Shown here in pieces: positions 61,901 through 64,000 of a stretch of 64,000 nt of DNA. Under the pieces are notes generated by a model. It was not told the DNA's origin, did not search any database, and saw nothing but the letters and a program-made list of their open reading frames with translations. How positions within the stretch are numbered: the first letter of the stretch is position 1; each line of letters begins with the position of its first letter. The position numbers were made by a program, and so were the translations under genes. The stretch is from Tanytarsus gracilentus (lineage: Eukaryota > Arthropoda > Insecta > Diptera > Chironomidae): contig JAXRKN010000043.1 in the NCBI GenBank assembly GCA_038502055.1, positions 2,604,001-2,668,000 on the forward strand, read 5' to 3'.

Positions 61901-62880
61901 GTGTAACCCACGAAGTGGTGTAACACTTATATGCGCCTATTTCCGTCCGTCCGTCCGTCCGTCCGTCTGTCTGTTCCATCGAGATCTCGGCTCCTGAGAT
62001 AGCTAGAGACTTCTAGTTTTCGCCAAATGGTAGGTCTATGAATTTAGATTCGGCCATTTTAGGAATTATGAGGGTCATGACCACAGGTCGTGCCATGGAC
62101 AGCCCTAAATGTCATTTTTCATACAAATTTCCTGTTATATGGCTTCATGTATGTCGTTGAACTCGTATTTGCATCAGGAATCGAAAGGCATTGATGATAT
62201 TTGAGGAATGTCTATCATTGCCATCCAAGAGTGCCACCAATGTCCATCACGGCCGTCCAAGGAATGCCACTAATGTCCATTTTTTAAAAGTATGGCTTCA
62301 TGTACCTCGTTGAACTCGTAATTGCATCAGGAATTGATTAGCATTGATGATTTTGAAGAATGACCGTCACGGCCGGCCAGGAGTGTCCAAGGAATGCCTC
62401 TAATGTCCATTTTTTAGAAGTATGGCTTCATGTACCTCATTGAACTCGTAATTGAAAATGGAACGCAATGGAAAATGGAACACAATGGAAAATGGAACAC
62501 AATGGAAAATGGAACACAATGGAAAATGGAACACAATGGAAAATGAAACACAATGGAAAATGAAACACAATGGAAAATGGAACACAGTGGAAAATGAAAC
62601 ACAATGGAAAATGAAACACAATGGAAAATGGAACACAATGGAAAATGGAACACAGTAGAAAATGAAACACAATGGAAATTGAAACACAGTCGAAACACAG
62701 TGGGAAGCCATTTTGGGAAGCCATTTTGCGAAGCCATTTTTGAGAAGCCATTTTTGGGAAGCCATTTTGGGAAGCCATTTTAGGAAGCCAAAAGGGGAGG
62801 CCAGAAGGGGAAGCCAATACTGATCTGTTACAAGTGGGTTACACGGCAACACCCACGTGTGGGTTTTGAAACATTTTTTT
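61901..62880. mobile_element. non-autonomous TE-like repeat, copy C
   Basis: The first 350 bases are nearly identical to copy A (3951 onward), including the GTCCGTC block, the GAGATCTC block and the ATGGCTTCATGTA repeats. Minisatellite 1 (about 62453-62700) has more regular 17-bp units than in copy A, and minisatellite 2 (62701-62800) has fewer units. The ends GTGTAACCCAC and GTGGGTTACAC are intact. High identity to A implies recent movement or conversion. Confidence 0.85.
62453..62700. repeat. 17-bp minisatellite 1 of copy C
   Basis: About fourteen units of GGAAAATG(G/A)AACACAAT, giving stop-free frames on both strands (for example Met-Glu-Asn-Gly-Thr-Gln-Trp-Lys periodic peptides) that are not genes. 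Confidence 0.85.
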
Positions 62881-64000
62881 TTCTCTCTCTCACTTCTTTT
62901 ATTCAAAGCCACAATAAATATCGTATATATATTTTAGTTATCTTCAATATTCTCCTCGAGTGAATTGTATTCTTCTTTTCTATACGGAGCGCGCATTTAA
63001 ACAGAGTAAATTTGAATATTTTTTTCCTCTTACTTCAAAACAAAACGAAAACGAGCGAGGAGAGAGAGAGAAAAGTAAGATATTTATCATGACTCTGACT
63101 TTGACTTGCTTGCTGTGCCTACCTATAGAGTTGAGCTTCTTGATTAAGAGTTCATTGCACAGTTCTTCATTTATTCGTTCCTTTTCATTTCGGGCGAGAG
63201 AGAAGGGCGTTTGCTGGTTAGTTGAGGTGTAGAATGATGAATTAGGAAGTTTATTAAGAAATTTTGTTCCGTTACATTTTCAACGTCACATCCAACTCGA
63301 ATGGCATTCGTTTTGCAATAAAAGGGAGCACTTTGAGTCTATCAGCGAGAGAGAGAGATTCGAGTCGAGGGCAAATGAAGAAATTTATTCTTATTTCCAT
63401 CGCGTATGAAATTTCATATTCCTCTCGAGGTTCGTTAAATTCATTTTACTCGCAACATAAAACAAAAGCGAAGAAGTTGAAAGAAATCTCAGACTCTTAA
63501 TCTAATTTCAATGGAAGGTGTTTCCTCTCAATGCCGTATTTATGCTCCTTTTTTTGCTGAATATAATCCTCAAATAAGTGCCTCAATATGAGCAGTGCGC
63601 GAGCCGAGTCAATGAGCTAAAGAATTAAGCATGCATATAAAGATGAAAAAAGGCAAAACCATCAGAACCAATAACAATAAAATTATATGACTTCATTTAA
63701 AGCCCGATCTCGTATTTAATGAATATAGCGCTATCGCCGATTTTCCTTCTTCTTCTCGCTCACACACACCCTGTGGTTGCTCGAGACCACTTGCTTTGGT
63801 TTTCTCAAATTATTTTCAGTTCAATTTAACAATTCGTTTTCGGACGATTTACATCGTGTCGGATTTGATTGTTGTTCCTTTTTTATTATAACATACATTC
63901 TCTATTATACACCATTTCCCTGGTCTAGAACTCTAGGGAGGGAAATGCGTGAGAAATTTTTAATTTTTTAGTGTTTTTGATTGAGTTTTGTTGAATTTGT
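62881..64000. other. non-coding DNA to window end
   Basis: AT-rich with CT/GA simple tracts. No exon was supported on either strand. Confidence 0.5.

Overview
This window is nuclear DNA from an insect, most likely a nematoceran fly (midge or mosquito relative). It is strongly AT-rich and has short GT-AG introns with T-rich acceptors. Two multi-exon genes closely match Drosophila Graf and schizo/IQSEC in domain order, and a third gene belongs to the arthropod ionotropic-receptor family. The organism call is inference from gene content; I cannot name the species.

Layout. 1-2400 is upstream non-coding DNA or intron. 2401-8680 (+) holds the last twelve coding exons of a Graf-type RhoGAP (BAR, PH, RhoGAP, SH3), with a transposable-element-like repeat (copy A) in its third visible intron. 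9824-11814 (-) is a complete three-exon divergent ionotropic receptor, convergent with Graf. 12824-23523 (+) is an IQSEC/schizo Arf-GEF (IQ, Sec7, PH, C-terminal PDZ ligand), with two candidate alternative first coding exons. 25058-26233 (+) is a small secreted His/Lys-rich protein. 28584-30497 (-) is a secreted, disordered Ser/Glu-rich protein. From 30.5 kb onward the window is mostly non-coding. The only convincing coding piece there is a His/Ala-rich first exon at 41338-41651 (+), which looks like the N-terminus of a developmental regulator and has a good Inr+DPE promoter. Its downstream exons are not visible in the remaining 22 kb.

The genes do not form a pathway. Graf (Rho inactivation, membrane curvature) and schizo (Arf6-type GEF) are both membrane/actin regulators, but their proximity may be chance. 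The more unusual content is non-coding. (1) A dispersed 11-bp tRNA B-box-like motif, GGTTCGAATCC, occurs 8 times exactly and 5 times with one change between 26 and 60 kb, always in AT-rich blocks and never in the gene-rich first 26 kb. (2) An 18-bp minisatellite is made of about 25 copies of a perfect Rel/NF-kB consensus. (3) A three-copy repeat family carries two internal minisatellites. (4) An approximately 112-bp near-perfect inverted repeat could fold into a long hairpin. (5) A 173-bp tandem repeat has essentially identical units. (6) There are several small MITE-like elements.
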